A stretch of 64,000 nt of DNA from Ruminococcus sp. (GCA_021199375.1 JAJQIB010000005.1:1-64000); one strand, 5' to 3'. Shown: positions 1-8,627, counted from the first letter of the stretch. Numbers and translations are program-made. The notes: generated by a model not told the origin, from the letters alone.

Positions 1-271
1 CAGCTGTTGCTGCTACGCTATCATATAGGTCTAGGTTTTGGGGGTCACGTCATTTCGCCAAGGCTCATATTTCATATACACAGTTTTCTTTCGACCCATA
101 AGGTCTACACCAACTCTCGGCTGAACTGTGCCAACCATACTCAGGTTCGACTAGACAGTGATGTTAGTCCACCCTCTAGCCTCATCACCTTACAGACCGC
201 CACGACTATTAAGTTTACGTCGGTACTGATAGGGAGCTCGTGCTCCCTGCATAACAGGTTTCCCTGTTTCT
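1..271 (-). ncRNA. Candidate structured noncoding RNA, 3' end outside window
   Basis: A near-perfect promoter reads leftward into this stretch, and I find no convincing ORF with a ribosome-binding site on that strand. In transcript direction the predicted RNA begins with two back-to-back hairpins. The first is AACAGG-GAAA-CCTGTT (268-253), with a GNRA-type loop. The second is AGGGAGC/GCTCCCT (248-231). Further short complementary segments follow. I looked for, and did not see, the conserved cores of RNase P, tmRNA or SRP RNA. Large ornate RNAs such as ROOL are a possibility because they often sit near tRNA genes, but this is a guess. The 3' end lies outside the window. Confidence 0.5.
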
Positions 272-277
272 ATTATT

Positions 278-306
278 ATTATACTCCACTTTCTCGGATT
301 TGTCAA
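278..306 (-). promoter_or_regulatory. Sigma-A promoter for the left-edge RNA
   Basis: On the minus strand TTGACA (306-301) is followed after exactly 17 bp by TATAAT (283-278), a full consensus match. The predicted start is near 271. It lies just beyond the tRNA-Arg terminator, so the RNA downstream is an independent unit. Confidence 0.85.
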
Positions 307-312
307 GTGGCA

Positions 313-351
313 AAAATAAAAGGGCTTCACGAAAGCGTGAAGCCCTTTTTT
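313..351 (-). terminator. Rho-independent terminator of tRNA-Arg
   Basis: A 10-bp perfect stem (GGGCTTCACG/CGTGAAGCCC) with a short loop is flanked by A and T runs, so it can work on either strand. On the minus strand it directly follows the tRNA. Confidence 0.85.
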
Positions 352-353
352 AC

Positions 354-427
354 TGCGCTGCGAGGGACTCGAACCCCCGACCTACTGGTTCGTAGCCAGT
401 CACTCTATCCAGCTGAGCTAGCAACGC
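354..427 (-). tRNA. tRNA-Arg (anticodon ACG)
   Basis: The minus strand folds as a complete cloverleaf. The acceptor GCGTTGC pairs with GCAGCGC, the D arm contains AGCTCAGCTGGATAGAG, the anticodon loop is CTACGAA in a 5-bp ACTGG/CCAGT stem, and the T loop is TTCGAGT. The ACG anticodon is the one normally deaminated to ICG to read CGN. The CCA tail is not encoded; the discriminator is A. Confidence 0.95.
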
Positions 428-457
428 AAAAGCTGAACAATGTCGTTCAACCATATA

Positions 458-486
458 ATTTTATCATACAATCACCATATTGTCAA
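458..486 (-). promoter_or_regulatory. Promoter of tRNA-Arg
   Basis: Minus-strand TTGACA (486-481), a 17-bp spacer and TAAAAT (463-458) sit about 30 bp upstream of the tRNA 5' end. Confidence 0.75.
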
Positions 487-502
487 GAAGTCAAGCGATG
501 AT

Positions 503-599
503 TTTACATTTTCTTTACAAATCGAGTCGATTGTAAAGAAAAATATTACCGTGGATTTACATGAGCCTGATTGGGGATTTTACATTATCGGAGTATTAT
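503..599 (+). promoter_or_regulatory. Pho-box promoter of the pst operon
   Basis: TTTACA occurs at 503-508 and 514-519 with 11-bp periodicity, then at 556-561 and 579-584, two helical repeats (about 22 bp) apart. An inverted copy lies at 532-537, within a 10-bp perfect inverted repeat (511-520 and 531-540). The last box ends 9 bp before a TATTAT -10 element (594-599) with no -35 of its own, the geometry of PhoB/PhoP-activated promoters. The same box and spacing recur before the Na/Pi cotransporter at 4281. Confidence 0.75.
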
Positions 600-689
600 A
601 TTAAGTGTCGAATGAATAATAATGAGTAATGCGACAAGTAAATTAGGCGGCACAAGGGGTGCCGTTAAGTAAGAAAGGAAAGAGTTTGT

Positions 690-1550
690 ATGAAAAAAAC
701 AGTAAGAGGCATTGCGGCGGTAATGGCAATTTTTACGGCGGTAGGTGCAACATCCTGCGGTAGTGACAGCGGTACAATCAATGTGATTTCGCGTGAGGAT
801 GGCTCGGGTACGAGAAGCGCATTTGTGGAAATTGTCGGAATTGAAGAAAAGGATTCAGACGGAAACTCGGTTGACAATACTACTGTTGATGCTATGATCT
901 GTAAATCCACCGATGTTATGCTTACACAGGTAGCAGGAGATGAGGATTCTATCGGATATGTATCCTATGGCTCACTTAATGATACCGTAAAGGCTCTTAA
1001 AATTGACGGGGTTGAGGTAAATGCTGACACCATTAAGGATGGAAGCTATCCTATAGTTCGTCCATTTAACATCATCACCGGCGATTCGGTAAGCGAGGCG
1101 GCTGAGGACTTTATAAGCTATATTATGAGCAAGGAGGGTCAGCAGATTATCGAGGACGAGAAGTATGTTGCGGTTGATGAGTCTGCGGCTGCTTATGAAG
1201 CAAGCAGTGCAAGCGGCAAGGTTGTAGTTGCGGGATCGTCATCGGTAGGACCTGTTATGCAAAAGCTTGCAGAGGAATATCAGAAGGTAAATGAAAGCAT
1301 TACCGTTGAGGTACAGGTTTCAGACTCGACCACGGGAGTTAAGTACACCCAGGAGGGCACCTGTGATATTGGTATGATTTCAAGAGATCTTAAGGACGAG
1401 GAAACGGGACTTACCCAAACTACTATTGCACAAGACGCTATTGCAGCGATTGTAAATACGGAAAACGAAATTGATGACATTGCAACCTATATGCTAAAGA
1501 GTATATATGTCGGAGATGTCACCGAGTGGTCAGATGTAACAGGAGAGTGA
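690..1550 (+). CDS. pstS: Phosphate-binding lipoprotein PstS, circularly permuted
   Basis: Extracytoplasmic phosphate-binding subunit of the Pst ABC importer. Residues 1-23 are a lipoprotein signal ending in a GATSC lipobox. The two halves of the PstS fold are in swapped order. Residues about 30-150 carry SREDGSGTRSAF (phosphate loop), IGYVSYGSL and RPFNI, which normally form the second half. Residues about 172-286 carry VVAGSSSVGPVMQKLAEEY and CDIGMISRDLKDEE, which normally open the protein. The chain stops at VGDVTEWSDVTGE, just where an ordinary PstS would continue into ISREDGSGTR. The length of 286 aa is normal, so this is a permutation and not a truncation. The start follows an AAGGAAAG site. 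pstC begins 6 bp downstream. Confidence 0.9.
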   Translation: MKKTVRGIAAVMAIFTAVGATSCGSDSGTINVISREDGSGTRSAFVEIVGIEEKDSDGNSVDNTTVDAMICKSTDVMLTQVAGDEDSIGYVSYGSLNDTVKALKIDGVEVNADTIKDGSYPIVRPFNIITGDSVSEAAEDFISYIMSKEGQQIIEDEKYVAVDESAAAYEASSASGKVVVAGSSSVGPVMQKLAEEYQKVNESITVEVQVSDSTTGVKYTQEGTCDIGMISRDLKDEETGLTQTTIAQDAIAAIVNTENEIDDIATYMLKSIYVGDVTEWSDVTGE

Positions 1551-1556
1551 TTTTAG

Positions 1557-2486
1557 GTGAAAAATGCTGCGGAAACGCTAAGCACCCCGCTGCCGCTTGC
1601 GGCAGATCGGTCAAGGAAGCCGCATTTTTCGGTGCGGACGTTCAGAGAGTACTTTATGCAGGGAGTTTTCCTGCTGAGTGCGTGTATTTCAATACTATGT
1701 GTAGCAGTTATATGCTTCTATATGTTTGCTAAGGGCTGTCCGGCTATTGCGAAAATTGGAGTGTTTGAATTTCTGACAGGAACCGATTGGTTTCCGACGA
1801 ACACAGTTGCAAGCTATGGAATTTTTCCGATGATTGTAGGCTCGATTTATGTAACTGCCGGAGCGATAATAATAGGCGTGCCTACAGGACTTTTGACAGC
1901 GGTTTTTCTGTCGAAATTCTGTCCTAAAAAGCTTTATAAAATTGTTCTTCCTGCGGTTAATCTGCTTGCCGGCATACCATCAATTGTCTATGGATTTTTC
2001 GGACTTGTTGTTGTGGTTCCAATTGTCAGAAGCCTTTTTGGAGGAAACGGCAACAGCATTATAACGGCATCCTTTATTCTGGGAATAATGATACTTCCGA
2101 CCGTAATCGGCATGAGTGAAAGCTCGCTTAATGCAGTGCCTAAGGAGTATTACGAGGGCTCGCTGGCACTTGGCGCTACACATGAGAGATCTGTCATGAG
2201 GGTGGTTTTTCCTGCGGCAAAGTCCGGCATATGTGCGGCGATTGTGCTTGCGGTAGGACGAGCTGTTGGCGAAACTATGGCGGTTGTTATGATTGCGGGA
2301 AATCAGGCGAGACTTCCCGACAGTCTTACAGACGGCGTAAGAACGCTTACGGCGAACATAGTGCTTGAAATGGGCTATGCTTCGGGACTTCACTACGATG
2401 CACTGCTCGGCACAGGAGTGGTACTCTTCGTGTTCATACTTCTATTAAACGTACTGCTTAGCGTAATCACACGCAAGAGTCACTAA
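1557..2486 (+). CDS. pstC: Phosphate ABC transporter permease PstC
   Basis: One of the two membrane subunits of the Pst phosphate importer. The GTG start is chosen because AGGAGA, overlapping the pstS stop, lies 8-10 bp upstream. The first 35 residues are cytoplasmic and basic. About six membrane segments follow, with the PstC-type sequences GIPSIVYGFFGL and the permease loop containing EYYEGSLALGATHERSV, which docks on the ATPase PstB. Expected to pair with PstA and to be co-transcribed from the Pho-box promoter. Confidence 0.95.
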   Translation: MKNAAETLSTPLPLAADRSRKPHFSVRTFREYFMQGVFLLSACISILCVAVICFYMFAKGCPAIAKIGVFEFLTGTDWFPTNTVASYGIFPMIVGSIYVTAGAIIIGVPTGLLTAVFLSKFCPKKLYKIVLPAVNLLAGIPSIVYGFFGLVVVVPIVRSLFGGNGNSIITASFILGIMILPTVIGMSESSLNAVPKEYYEGSLALGATHERSVMRVVFPAAKSGICAAIVLAVGRAVGETMAVVMIAGNQARLPDSLTDGVRTLTANIVLEMGYASGLHYDALLGTGVVLFVFILLLNVLLSVITRKSH

Positions 2487-2502
2487 GGAGGCATTAAACA
2501 CA

Positions 2503-3354
2503 ATGGAGCAGCAGCTAAAAACCTATAAGGCGCATCCTCTTTCACTTGTATTAAAAATATTAGTATGGGCAGCGGCGGCGCTAACGGTAGCGGTTTTTCT
2601 TATACTGGTAGGATATATACTTGTACGTGGTGTTCCCTATCTTTCAACCGGTCTTTTTAAGACCACAAGCACGGTGGATGAGGTATCTGTTTTGCCATCG
2701 ATTGTAAATACGCTTAAGATGGTTGGTATTGCACTTTTGGTGGCAGGGCCTCTTGGAATATTCTCAGCAATATATCTAGTTGAGTATGCAAAAAAAGGCA
2801 GCAAGGTAGTAAAGGTTGTAGGTCTTGCAACTCAGACACTTTCGGGTATACCGTCTATCATATATGGAATCTTCGGCAGTATGTTTTTTGTAACGACACT
2901 TGCTTGGCGTTTATCGATTTTGTCAGGTGCGTTTACGCTGGCGATAATGATTCTTCCGATAATAATCACCTCGTCTGAGGAGGCTTTGAAGTCGGTAAGC
3001 GACAGCTTTAGAGAGGGCAGCTTCGGACTCGGAGCGGGTAAGCTAAGAACGGTGTTTGTTGTGGTTTTGCCCTCAGCAATATCGGGAATTTTGTCGGGAA
3101 TAATTCTTGCAATAGGACGTATTGTTGGTGAGACGGCGGCACTTATCTTTACAGCAGGTACAATAACGAAATTTGCGGGGCTGAGCGATTCGGGTTCGAC
3201 TCTTGCAGTACAGATGTACAATCTCTCAAATGAGGGACTGCACATGAACGAGGCATCGGCATCAGCAGTGGTTCTGCTTGTTACGGTAATACTGTTAAAC
3301 TCACTTGCATCCTTTGTGGGAAATAGAATTAAGAAGTCTTCGGGAGAACAGTAA
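2503..3354 (+). CDS. pstA: Phosphate ABC transporter permease PstA
   Basis: Second membrane subunit of the Pst importer, 283 aa, with about six hydrophobic segments. It has [15 protein letters not shown] and the coupling loop around residues 165-190 ([17 protein letters not shown]), matching PstC at the same places. The ATG follows AAGGAGG at ideal distance. The stop is directly followed by the pstB start with one base between, suggesting translational coupling. Confidence 0.95.
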   Translation: MEQQLKTYKAHPLSLVLKILVWAAAALTVAVFLILVGYILVRGVPYLSTGLFKTTSTVDEVSVLPSIVNTLKMVGIALLVAGPLGIFSAIYLVEYAKKGSKVVKVVGLATQTLSGIPSIIYGIFGSMFFVTTLAWRLSILSGAFTLAIMILPIIITSSEEALKSVSDSFREGSFGLGAGKLRTVFVVVLPSAISGILSGIILAIGRIVGETAALIFTAGTITKFAGLSDSGSTLAVQMYNLSNEGLHMNEASASAVVLLVTVILLNSLASFVGNRIKKSSGEQ

Positions 3355-3355
3355 T

Positions 3356-4114
3356 ATGAGCAATAAGTATAAAATTGAAATATCAGATGTAAATTTACAC
3401 TATGGCACCTTTCAGGCACTTACGGATATAAATCTAAACATCCCCGAACGGCAGGTAATGTCGTTCATAGGACCATCGGGATGCGGCAAGAGTACACTTC
3501 TTAAGTGCTTAAATCGAATGAACGACTTGATTGAGAACTGTAAAATAGAGGGACAGTTTCTGTTAGACGGTCAGGATATGTACCGTGATATCGAGGTAAC
3601 ATCGCTTAGAAAGCGTGTCGGTATGGTTTTTCAAAAGTCAAACCTTTTTCCGATGTCGATTTACGACAATATTGCCTATGGACCTCGGACTCATGGAATA
3701 AAGAAGCGCAGTGAGCTTGATGAGATAGTAGAGACCTGTTTAAAGCAGGCGGCAATCTGGGATGAGTGCAAGGATAGGCTTAAAAAATCAGCACTCGGAA
3801 TGAGCGGAGGTCAGCAGCAGCGCTTGTGTATAGCGAGAGCCTTGGCGGTAAAGCCTGAGGTAATACTTATGGATGAGCCAACGAGTGCGCTGGATCCGAT
3901 TTCAACTCAAAAGGTTGAGGAGCTTTGTGTAGAGCTTAAGCGTAAATACACAATAGTAATTGTTACTCATAATATGCAGCAGGCAATGAGAATAGCGGAC
4001 AGAACGGCATTCTTCCTACATGGTAAAATTGAGGAGGAGTCAACGACCGATAGAATCTTTAACAATCCGCAAAATGAAAAGACTCAGGAATATATCGGAG
4101 GACAGTTCGGATAA
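3356..4114 (+). CDS. pstB: Phosphate ABC transporter ATPase PstB
   Basis: ATPase that powers the Pst importer, 252 aa, the family's usual size. Walker A is GPSGCGKST, the signature is [15 protein letters not shown], and Walker B is [13 protein letters not shown]. The start is taken at MSNKYKIEI, one base after pstA ends. A longer reading frame extends back into pstA but has no better ribosome-binding site. No phoU gene follows; instead the next gene encodes a protein with a PhoU-like tail. Confidence 0.95.
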   Translation: MSNKYKIEISDVNLHYGTFQALTDINLNIPERQVMSFIGPSGCGKSTLLKCLNRMNDLIENCKIEGQFLLDGQDMYRDIEVTSLRKRVGMVFQKSNLFPMSIYDNIAYGPRTHGIKKRSELDEIVETCLKQAAIWDECKDRLKKSALGMSGGQQQRLCIARALAVKPEVILMDEPTSALDPISTQKVEELCVELKRKYTIVIVTHNMQQAMRIADRTAFFLHGKIEEESTTDRIFNNPQNEKTQEYIGGQFG

Positions 4115-4158
4115 TCAATAGCCCCCTTTCATAGCTTTTCCATATACAAATGTAGGTT

Positions 4159-4222
4159 CGCGTAAAAATTTACGCGGATTTTACATTACGTGCGTGGGGA
4201 TTTTACAAAAGTAAGATATAAT
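4159..4222 (+). promoter_or_regulatory. Pho-box promoter of the Na/Pi cotransporter operon
   Basis: An 8-bp perfect palindrome (CGCGTAAA...TTTACGCG, 4159-4176) contains TTTACG. It is followed by TTTACA at 4180-4185 (11 bp on) and at 4202-4207 (22 bp further). The last box ends 9 bp before a perfect TATAAT at 4217-4222. No -35 is present. The match in layout with the pst promoter argues for common control by the response regulator encoded at 6087. Confidence 0.75.
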
Positions 4223-4280
4223 AAATTCTGTGTAAAGGATTATAACTGAAATTGTAAAAACTCTGTTGTGGAGGAAAAGT

Positions 4281-6074
4281 ATGGACATTTTTTCGATACT
4301 TACGATGATAGGCGGACTTGCACTTGTGCTGTATGGCATGAACATGATGGGTTCAAGTCTTGAGAAGATGGCAGGCGGCAAGCTTGAAGGCTTTTTTGAT
4401 AAGATAACCTCAAATCAGTTCAAGTCGGTGCTGTTGGGTGCCGGTGTAACGGCGCTTATTCAGTCGTCAGCAGCTACTACTGTAATGCTCATAGGCTTTG
4501 TAAATGCTGGCATCATGCAGCTAAGGCAGGCAATCGGAATTATAATGGGAGCAAATGTAGGTACTACGATTACCGCATGGATACTCTCACTATCAGGAAT
4601 AAGTGGCGACAACATCTTCATTAAGCTGTTAGAGCCGACATCCTTCTCCCCGATTTTGGCTATTATCGGTGTGATACTTATCATGTCGTCAAAGTCGGAC
4701 CGCAAAAAGTCGGTGGGCTCGATAATGGTAGCTTTTGCCGTTTTGATGTTTGGTATGGATATGATGCAGACAGCGGCGGAGCCTTTAAAGGATTCTGAGA
4801 GCTTTACAAATCTGCTTACGCTGTTTAACAATCCGCTGCTTGGAGTAATAGCAGGTGCGATTATCACTGCGGTGCTACAGTCGTCATCGGTATCAATCGG
4901 TATACTTCAGGTGCTTTCATCAACCGGAAAGCTAAGCTTTGGTATGGCAATACCGATAATTTTAGGACAAAACATTGGATCCTGTGTAACATCGATAATA
5001 AGCTCGATTGGCACAAGCAAGAGTGCAAAGCGTGTGGCAGTTGTGCATTTGTCGTTTAACGTTATAGGAACGGTGCTGTTTCTGAGTGTGTTCTATATCC
5101 TGAATGCCATTTTCAACTTTGCTTTTATGGATAGTGAGATAAACGAAACATCTATTGCAATAGTGCATACGCTGTTTAATGTAGGTGTAACGATTGTGCT
5201 TCTGCCCTTTGCTAAGCAGCTCGAAAAGCTGGCATATGTGGTTATCAAGGATGACACAGCCGACAAGAAGCGTGGCAGCACTGATGATCTAAAGCAGCTT
5301 GAGGAAAGATTTCTGCGTACTCCTTCACTTGCAGTCGACAGAGCAAAAAGCGTAATGGCTACAATGGCTCATACGGCGCAAAGTGCGGTGAACGAAGCGA
5401 TAGATCTCGTCTTTGACTACAGCGACGAGAAGGTAAATGAGGTAATTGCACTTGAGCGTCTTGTTGACCAGTATGAGGATGGTCTTGGAACCTATTTGGT
5501 AAAGCTTTCTGCTATGGAGATGAATCACAAGGATTCTCAGACAATAAGCACGCTGCTTCATAACATTAGCGATTTTGAGAGAATGTCAGATCACGCAAGA
5601 AATATTGCAGAGGGCGCTAAGGAAATGCACGAAAAGGATATAGATTTTTCGGCAAAGGCCAAGGACGAGCTTAAGGTAATGTGCGATGCTGTTAAGCAGA
5701 CGGTGGAATTTTCTGTAATAGCCGTCTGTGATCAGGATTTATATGCCGCATATGAGGTTGAGCCGCTCGAAGAGGTGGTAGATCAGCTCAGAACAAAGGT
5801 GAAAAATCGCCATGTAAAGCGTCTTCAGGCTGGAAAATGCACTATTGAGCTGGGATTTATCTTCACTGATATGCTGACATCCCTAGAGAGGGTGTCAGAT
5901 CACTGCTCGAATGTCGCAGTATGTATGGTACAGGTTAATGATGATAATTTTGAAACGCATGAATATTTGCGCACCATAAAGACAAGTGGTGAGGAGTTTG
6001 ACAGCGAGGTCGCTAAATTCCAGGATATGTATAGGTTACCTAAAAAGGAAGTTTATAAAATAGAGACGGTTTAA
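4281..6074 (+). CDS. Na+/phosphate cotransporter with PhoU-like tail
   Basis: Secondary phosphate transporter of the NptA/PF02690 family, 597 aa. Two internally homologous membrane halves each carry the family's QSS motif (IQSSAATT, LQSSSVS) and a GANVGTT/GQNIGSC motif. Residues from about 350 to the end form a soluble helical PhoU-like region, recognisable from repeated RMSDHARNIAE and RVSDHCSNVAV segments. The ATG at 4281 is preferred over an upstream in-frame TTG-type start because GGAGG lies 6 bp before it. The PhoU-like tail may substitute for the missing phoU gene in dampening Pho signalling (inference). The response regulator gene follows closely. Confidence 0.9.
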   Translation: MDIFSILTMIGGLALVLYGMNMMGSSLEKMAGGKLEGFFDKITSNQFKSVLLGAGVTALIQSSAATTVMLIGFVNAGIMQLRQAIGIIMGANVGTTITAWILSLSGISGDNIFIKLLEPTSFSPILAIIGVILIMSSKSDRKKSVGSIMVAFAVLMFGMDMMQTAAEPLKDSESFTNLLTLFNNPLLGVIAGAIITAVLQSSSVSIGILQVLSSTGKLSFGMAIPIILGQNIGSCVTSIISSIGTSKSAKRVAVVHLSFNVIGTVLFLSVFYILNAIFNFAFMDSEINETSIAIVHTLFNVGVTIVLLPFAKQLEKLAYVVIKDDTADKKRGSTDDLKQLEERFLRTPSLAVDRAKSVMATMAHTAQSAVNEAIDLVFDYSDEKVNEVIALERLVDQYEDGLGTYLVKLSAMEMNHKDSQTISTLLHNISDFERMSDHARNIAEGAKEMHEKDIDFSAKAKDELKVMCDAVKQTVEFSVIAVCDQDLYAAYEVEPLEEVVDQLRTKVKNRHVKRLQAGKCTIELGFIFTDMLTSLERVSDHCSNVAVCMVQVNDDNFETHEYLRTIKTSGEEFDSEVAKFQDMYRLPKKEVYKIETV

Positions 6075-6086
6075 GGAGTGATAGTT

Positions 6087-6764
6087 TTGCCGTTGATTTA
6101 TTGTATAGAGGACGATGAGGGCATTAGAGAGCTTATTAGCTGTGCGCTGAAGTCGGGCGGCTACAGTGTCAAGGCATTTGATACGGCAAAGCCGTTTTAC
6201 GAGGCGCTTGAGGGTATGCAGCCATCACTTATTCTGCTCGATATAATGCTTCCTGATGAGGATGGACTGACAATACTCGGAAAGCTCAAGGCTAATGCAA
6301 AGTATAAGGATATTCCCGTAATTATGCTCACAGCTAAGTCGAGCGAAATCGACAAGGTTTCGGGACTTGAGCTCGGTGCGGACGACTACATTACAAAGCC
6401 CTTCGGCGTAATGGAAACGCTTTCTCGAATCAAGGCGGTGCTTAGGCGTGCTGCTCCTCACGAGGATGAGTCGGAGATTTTGACGGTGCGTGAGGTGTCG
6501 CTGGATCCCTCAAAGCGTGTTGTTACGGCAAATGGCGAGGAGGTCGAGCTTACCTATATGGAGTTTGAGCTTCTTATGTATCTGATGCGCCATGTGTCGA
6601 TTGCGGTGAGCCGTGACAAGCTGATGGAGCGTGTTTGGGGCTACGAATTTGCTGGTGAAACACGTACTGTGGATATGCACATAAAGACGATTAGGCAAAA
6701 GCTTGAGGCTGTCGGATGTACAGACTTTATCAAGACGGTGCGCGGCGTTGGCTATAAGTGCTGA
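6087..6764 (+). CDS. phoB: Response regulator, PhoB/PhoP type
   Basis: OmpR-family response regulator of about 225 aa. The receiver domain (about 1-118) has the acidic pair EDDE, phospho-acceptor Asp in LILLDIMLPDEDG, and lysine in YITKPF. The C-terminal winged helix (about 130-225) includes TYMEFELLMYLMRH and RTVDMHIKTIRQKL. I take the TTG start at 6087 because AAGGAG overlapping the upstream stop is 8 bp away; a GTG at 6078 has no usable ribosome-binding site. Its place between a phosphate transporter and a PhoR-like kinase, with Pho boxes upstream, makes the phosphate role likely. Confidence 0.85.
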   Translation: MPLIYCIEDDEGIRELISCALKSGGYSVKAFDTAKPFYEALEGMQPSLILLDIMLPDEDGLTILGKLKANAKYKDIPVIMLTAKSSEIDKVSGLELGADDYITKPFGVMETLSRIKAVLRRAAPHEDESEILTVREVSLDPSKRVVTANGEEVELTYMEFELLMYLMRHVSIAVSRDKLMERVWGYEFAGETRTVDMHIKTIRQKLEAVGCTDFIKTVRGVGYKC

Positions 6765-6794
6765 TATTAGTATAGGAAACACAAAGGATTCTGA

Positions 6795-6821
6795 GCTGCT
6801 GCGGTATGCGGCAGCTTTTTT
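6795..6821 (+). terminator. Terminator-like hairpin between the regulator and kinase genes
   Basis: GCTGCTGC pairs with GCGGCAGC (one G-T pair) over a 5-nt loop and is followed by six T residues. It stands between phoB and phoR, so it could reduce kinase expression relative to the regulator. Confidence 0.7.
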
Positions 6822-6849
6822 GATAAGGATTAAAGGTGGGTGAAGCTAA

Positions 6850-8589
6850 ATGCAAAAAAGACTTTTTAAGAGTATGACGCTGCTTGTCAGCATAGCTCTT
6901 ATAATTTTTTCGGTTATTGCAGTAGGAATCAGCTGGAGCGTTTGTAGAAATTACGCTTTTTCTGAGCTAAAAACGGCTGCGGTCATAGCTAAGCAGTCGG
7001 GACTTGATGCGAGTGAAATCGGCGAGAGCTTAAAAGAGAACCTTGATTATACCGTTCGTGTTACATACATTGAGAGTGATGGCACAGTGAGCTATGACAG
7101 TGAGGAGGATCCCGCTGACATGGAAAATCACCTTGAGCGTGAGGAGGTAAAGCAGGCTTTTGAAAGTGGAAGTGGTCAGGCTCAGAGATTATCTCAAACA
7201 CTTGAGAAAACCTATTGCTATTATGCAGTACGCTACGGCGATGGAGTGCTTAGACTTGCACGTACACGAAACAGTATGATTTCGATAATTGCTTCAGTAG
7301 CAGCAGCTTTAGTTGTCGCTATGGGTATTCTTATTATTGTTACGACAGCGATTTCAATGAAGATGTCTAAGAGCATGATGAAGCCGATACATGAGCTTGT
7401 AAGGCGGTTTGACCTTTCGGGCGAGGACAGTGACGATGATGACAATGACGAGATTGAGTGGGATGATGAAGGCATAGATGAGGTGTATGAGGAGCTTGAA
7501 CCGGTGATTGAAACTGCCGACAAGCTGCTTGACGATTCGCACAGAATAGTTCGAAGATTAAAAAAGGAGAAGGAGAAATTCTCTCTTATTACGGAGAATA
7601 TGACAGAGGGCATGATTTTGCTTGACGGTGACAAAACGGTTCTTTCAGTAAATCGCACAGCGTTACAGCTTTTTAATCCCGATTATAATCCTTCATCTAA
7701 GCTAAAGCTTTATGATTTTACGACTGACGAGCAGCTTTGGAGGCTTATTGACGAGCTTGACGGAATAAGCTCGGCGAGAGGACTTATTCATGTAGGAGAG
7801 CAGTGCTGGAGAACCTTTGTCAATCAGACTGAGTATGCCGGAAAATATGGAATTGTCATTATACTTGTGGACGTAACCGAAAGCCTAAAAAGTGAGGAGA
7901 TTAGGCGTGATTTTTCGGCGAATGTGTCACACGAGCTTAAAACTCCGCTTACCACAATAAAGGGCTTTGGCGAAATGATGGAGAAGGGGATAATTTCTGA
8001 CGGTGATGATGTCAAGCGATATGGCGGAACAATTTATCGTGAGGCGGCGAGATTGCTATCACTTATAAATGATATAATAAGGCTGTCTGAAATTGAGGAT
8101 GGTGAAAGCAAGCCTATCATGGAGCAGGTTGATCTGCTTGAAGCGGCACGTGACTGCGGCGAGATTTTGCAGGTTAAGGCTGATGCTCATGATGTAGGTA
8201 TTGAAATATGCGGAAGCGATATATCGGTTAAAGGCAATAAGAGCTATATTGTCGAGATGATTTTGAATCTTATGGACAATTCAATCAAATACAACCGTGC
8301 AGGAGGAAGTGTTACAACATCAATAGAGCCTGCGCCTAATGGAGCAAATATAATAGTTGAGGATACAGGCATAGGCATTAGCGAAGCAGATCAGGAGCGT
8401 GTGTTTGAACGCTTTTATCGAGTGGACAAGAGTAGATCTAAGGCAACGGGCGGAACAGGTCTTGGACTTTCCATTGTCAAGCATATGGTGGCAGTACATG
8501 GCGGCAAGCTAAGTGTAAAGAGCAAGCTGGGAGTAGGCACCAGGATTACAATCTTTTTACCCTTTGAGCAGGAGGATGATGAGAAGTAA
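6850..8589 (+). CDS. phoR: Sensor histidine kinase, PhoR type
   Basis: Membrane sensor kinase, 579 aa, presumed partner of the preceding regulator. A transmembrane helix (about 7-30), an extracellular domain of about 110 residues, a second helix (about 147-170), then a HAMP-like linker, a PAS domain (about 245-345), the dimerisation/phosphoacceptor segment with H in SHELKTPLTTIKG, and the ATPase domain (NLMDNSIKYN, DTGIGI, GGTGLGLSIVKH). The linker holds an unusual acidic run around residues 190-215 (GEDSDDDDNDEIEWDDEG). A terminator-like hairpin lies just upstream. Confidence 0.85.
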   Translation: MQKRLFKSMTLLVSIALIIFSVIAVGISWSVCRNYAFSELKTAAVIAKQSGLDASEIGESLKENLDYTVRVTYIESDGTVSYDSEEDPADMENHLEREEVKQAFESGSGQAQRLSQTLEKTYCYYAVRYGDGVLRLARTRNSMISIIASVAAALVVAMGILIIVTTAISMKMSKSMMKPIHELVRRFDLSGEDSDDDDNDEIEWDDEGIDEVYEELEPVIETADKLLDDSHRIVRRLKKEKEKFSLITENMTEGMILLDGDKTVLSVNRTALQLFNPDYNPSSKLKLYDFTTDEQLWRLIDELDGISSARGLIHVGEQCWRTFVNQTEYAGKYGIVIILVDVTESLKSEEIRRDFSANVSHELKTPLTTIKGFGEMMEKGIISDGDDVKRYGGTIYREAARLLSLINDIIRLSEIEDGESKPIMEQVDLLEAARDCGEILQVKADAHDVGIEICGSDISVKGNKSYIVEMILNLMDNSIKYNRAGGSVTTSIEPAPNGANIIVEDTGIGISEADQERVFERFYRVDKSRSKATGGTGLGLSIVKHMVAVHGGKLSVKSKLGVGTRITIFLPFEQEDDEK

Positions 8590-8598
8590 AAAACACTC

Positions 8599-8627
8599 TT
8601 GACAAATTTTGCGATTTGAAGTATAAT
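8599..8627 (+). promoter_or_regulatory. Promoter of the small membrane protein gene
   Basis: TTGACA (8599-8604), a 17-bp spacer and TATAAT (8622-8627) form a consensus promoter starting just after the kinase stop codon. Confidence 0.85.

Noticed and set aside
7-501. 164-aa plus-strand reading frame across the left edge
   Set aside because: It runs antisense through the tRNA-Arg gene and its terminator, has no ribosome-binding site and shows no protein-like composition.
1280-1480. Long antisense reading frames inside pst, che and infB genes
   Set aside because: They are shadows of codon bias in the real genes and have no start context or known motif.
6078-6086. GTG at 6078 as the start of phoB
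   Set aside because: The AAGGAG site overlaps it; the TTG at 6087 is at the right distance.
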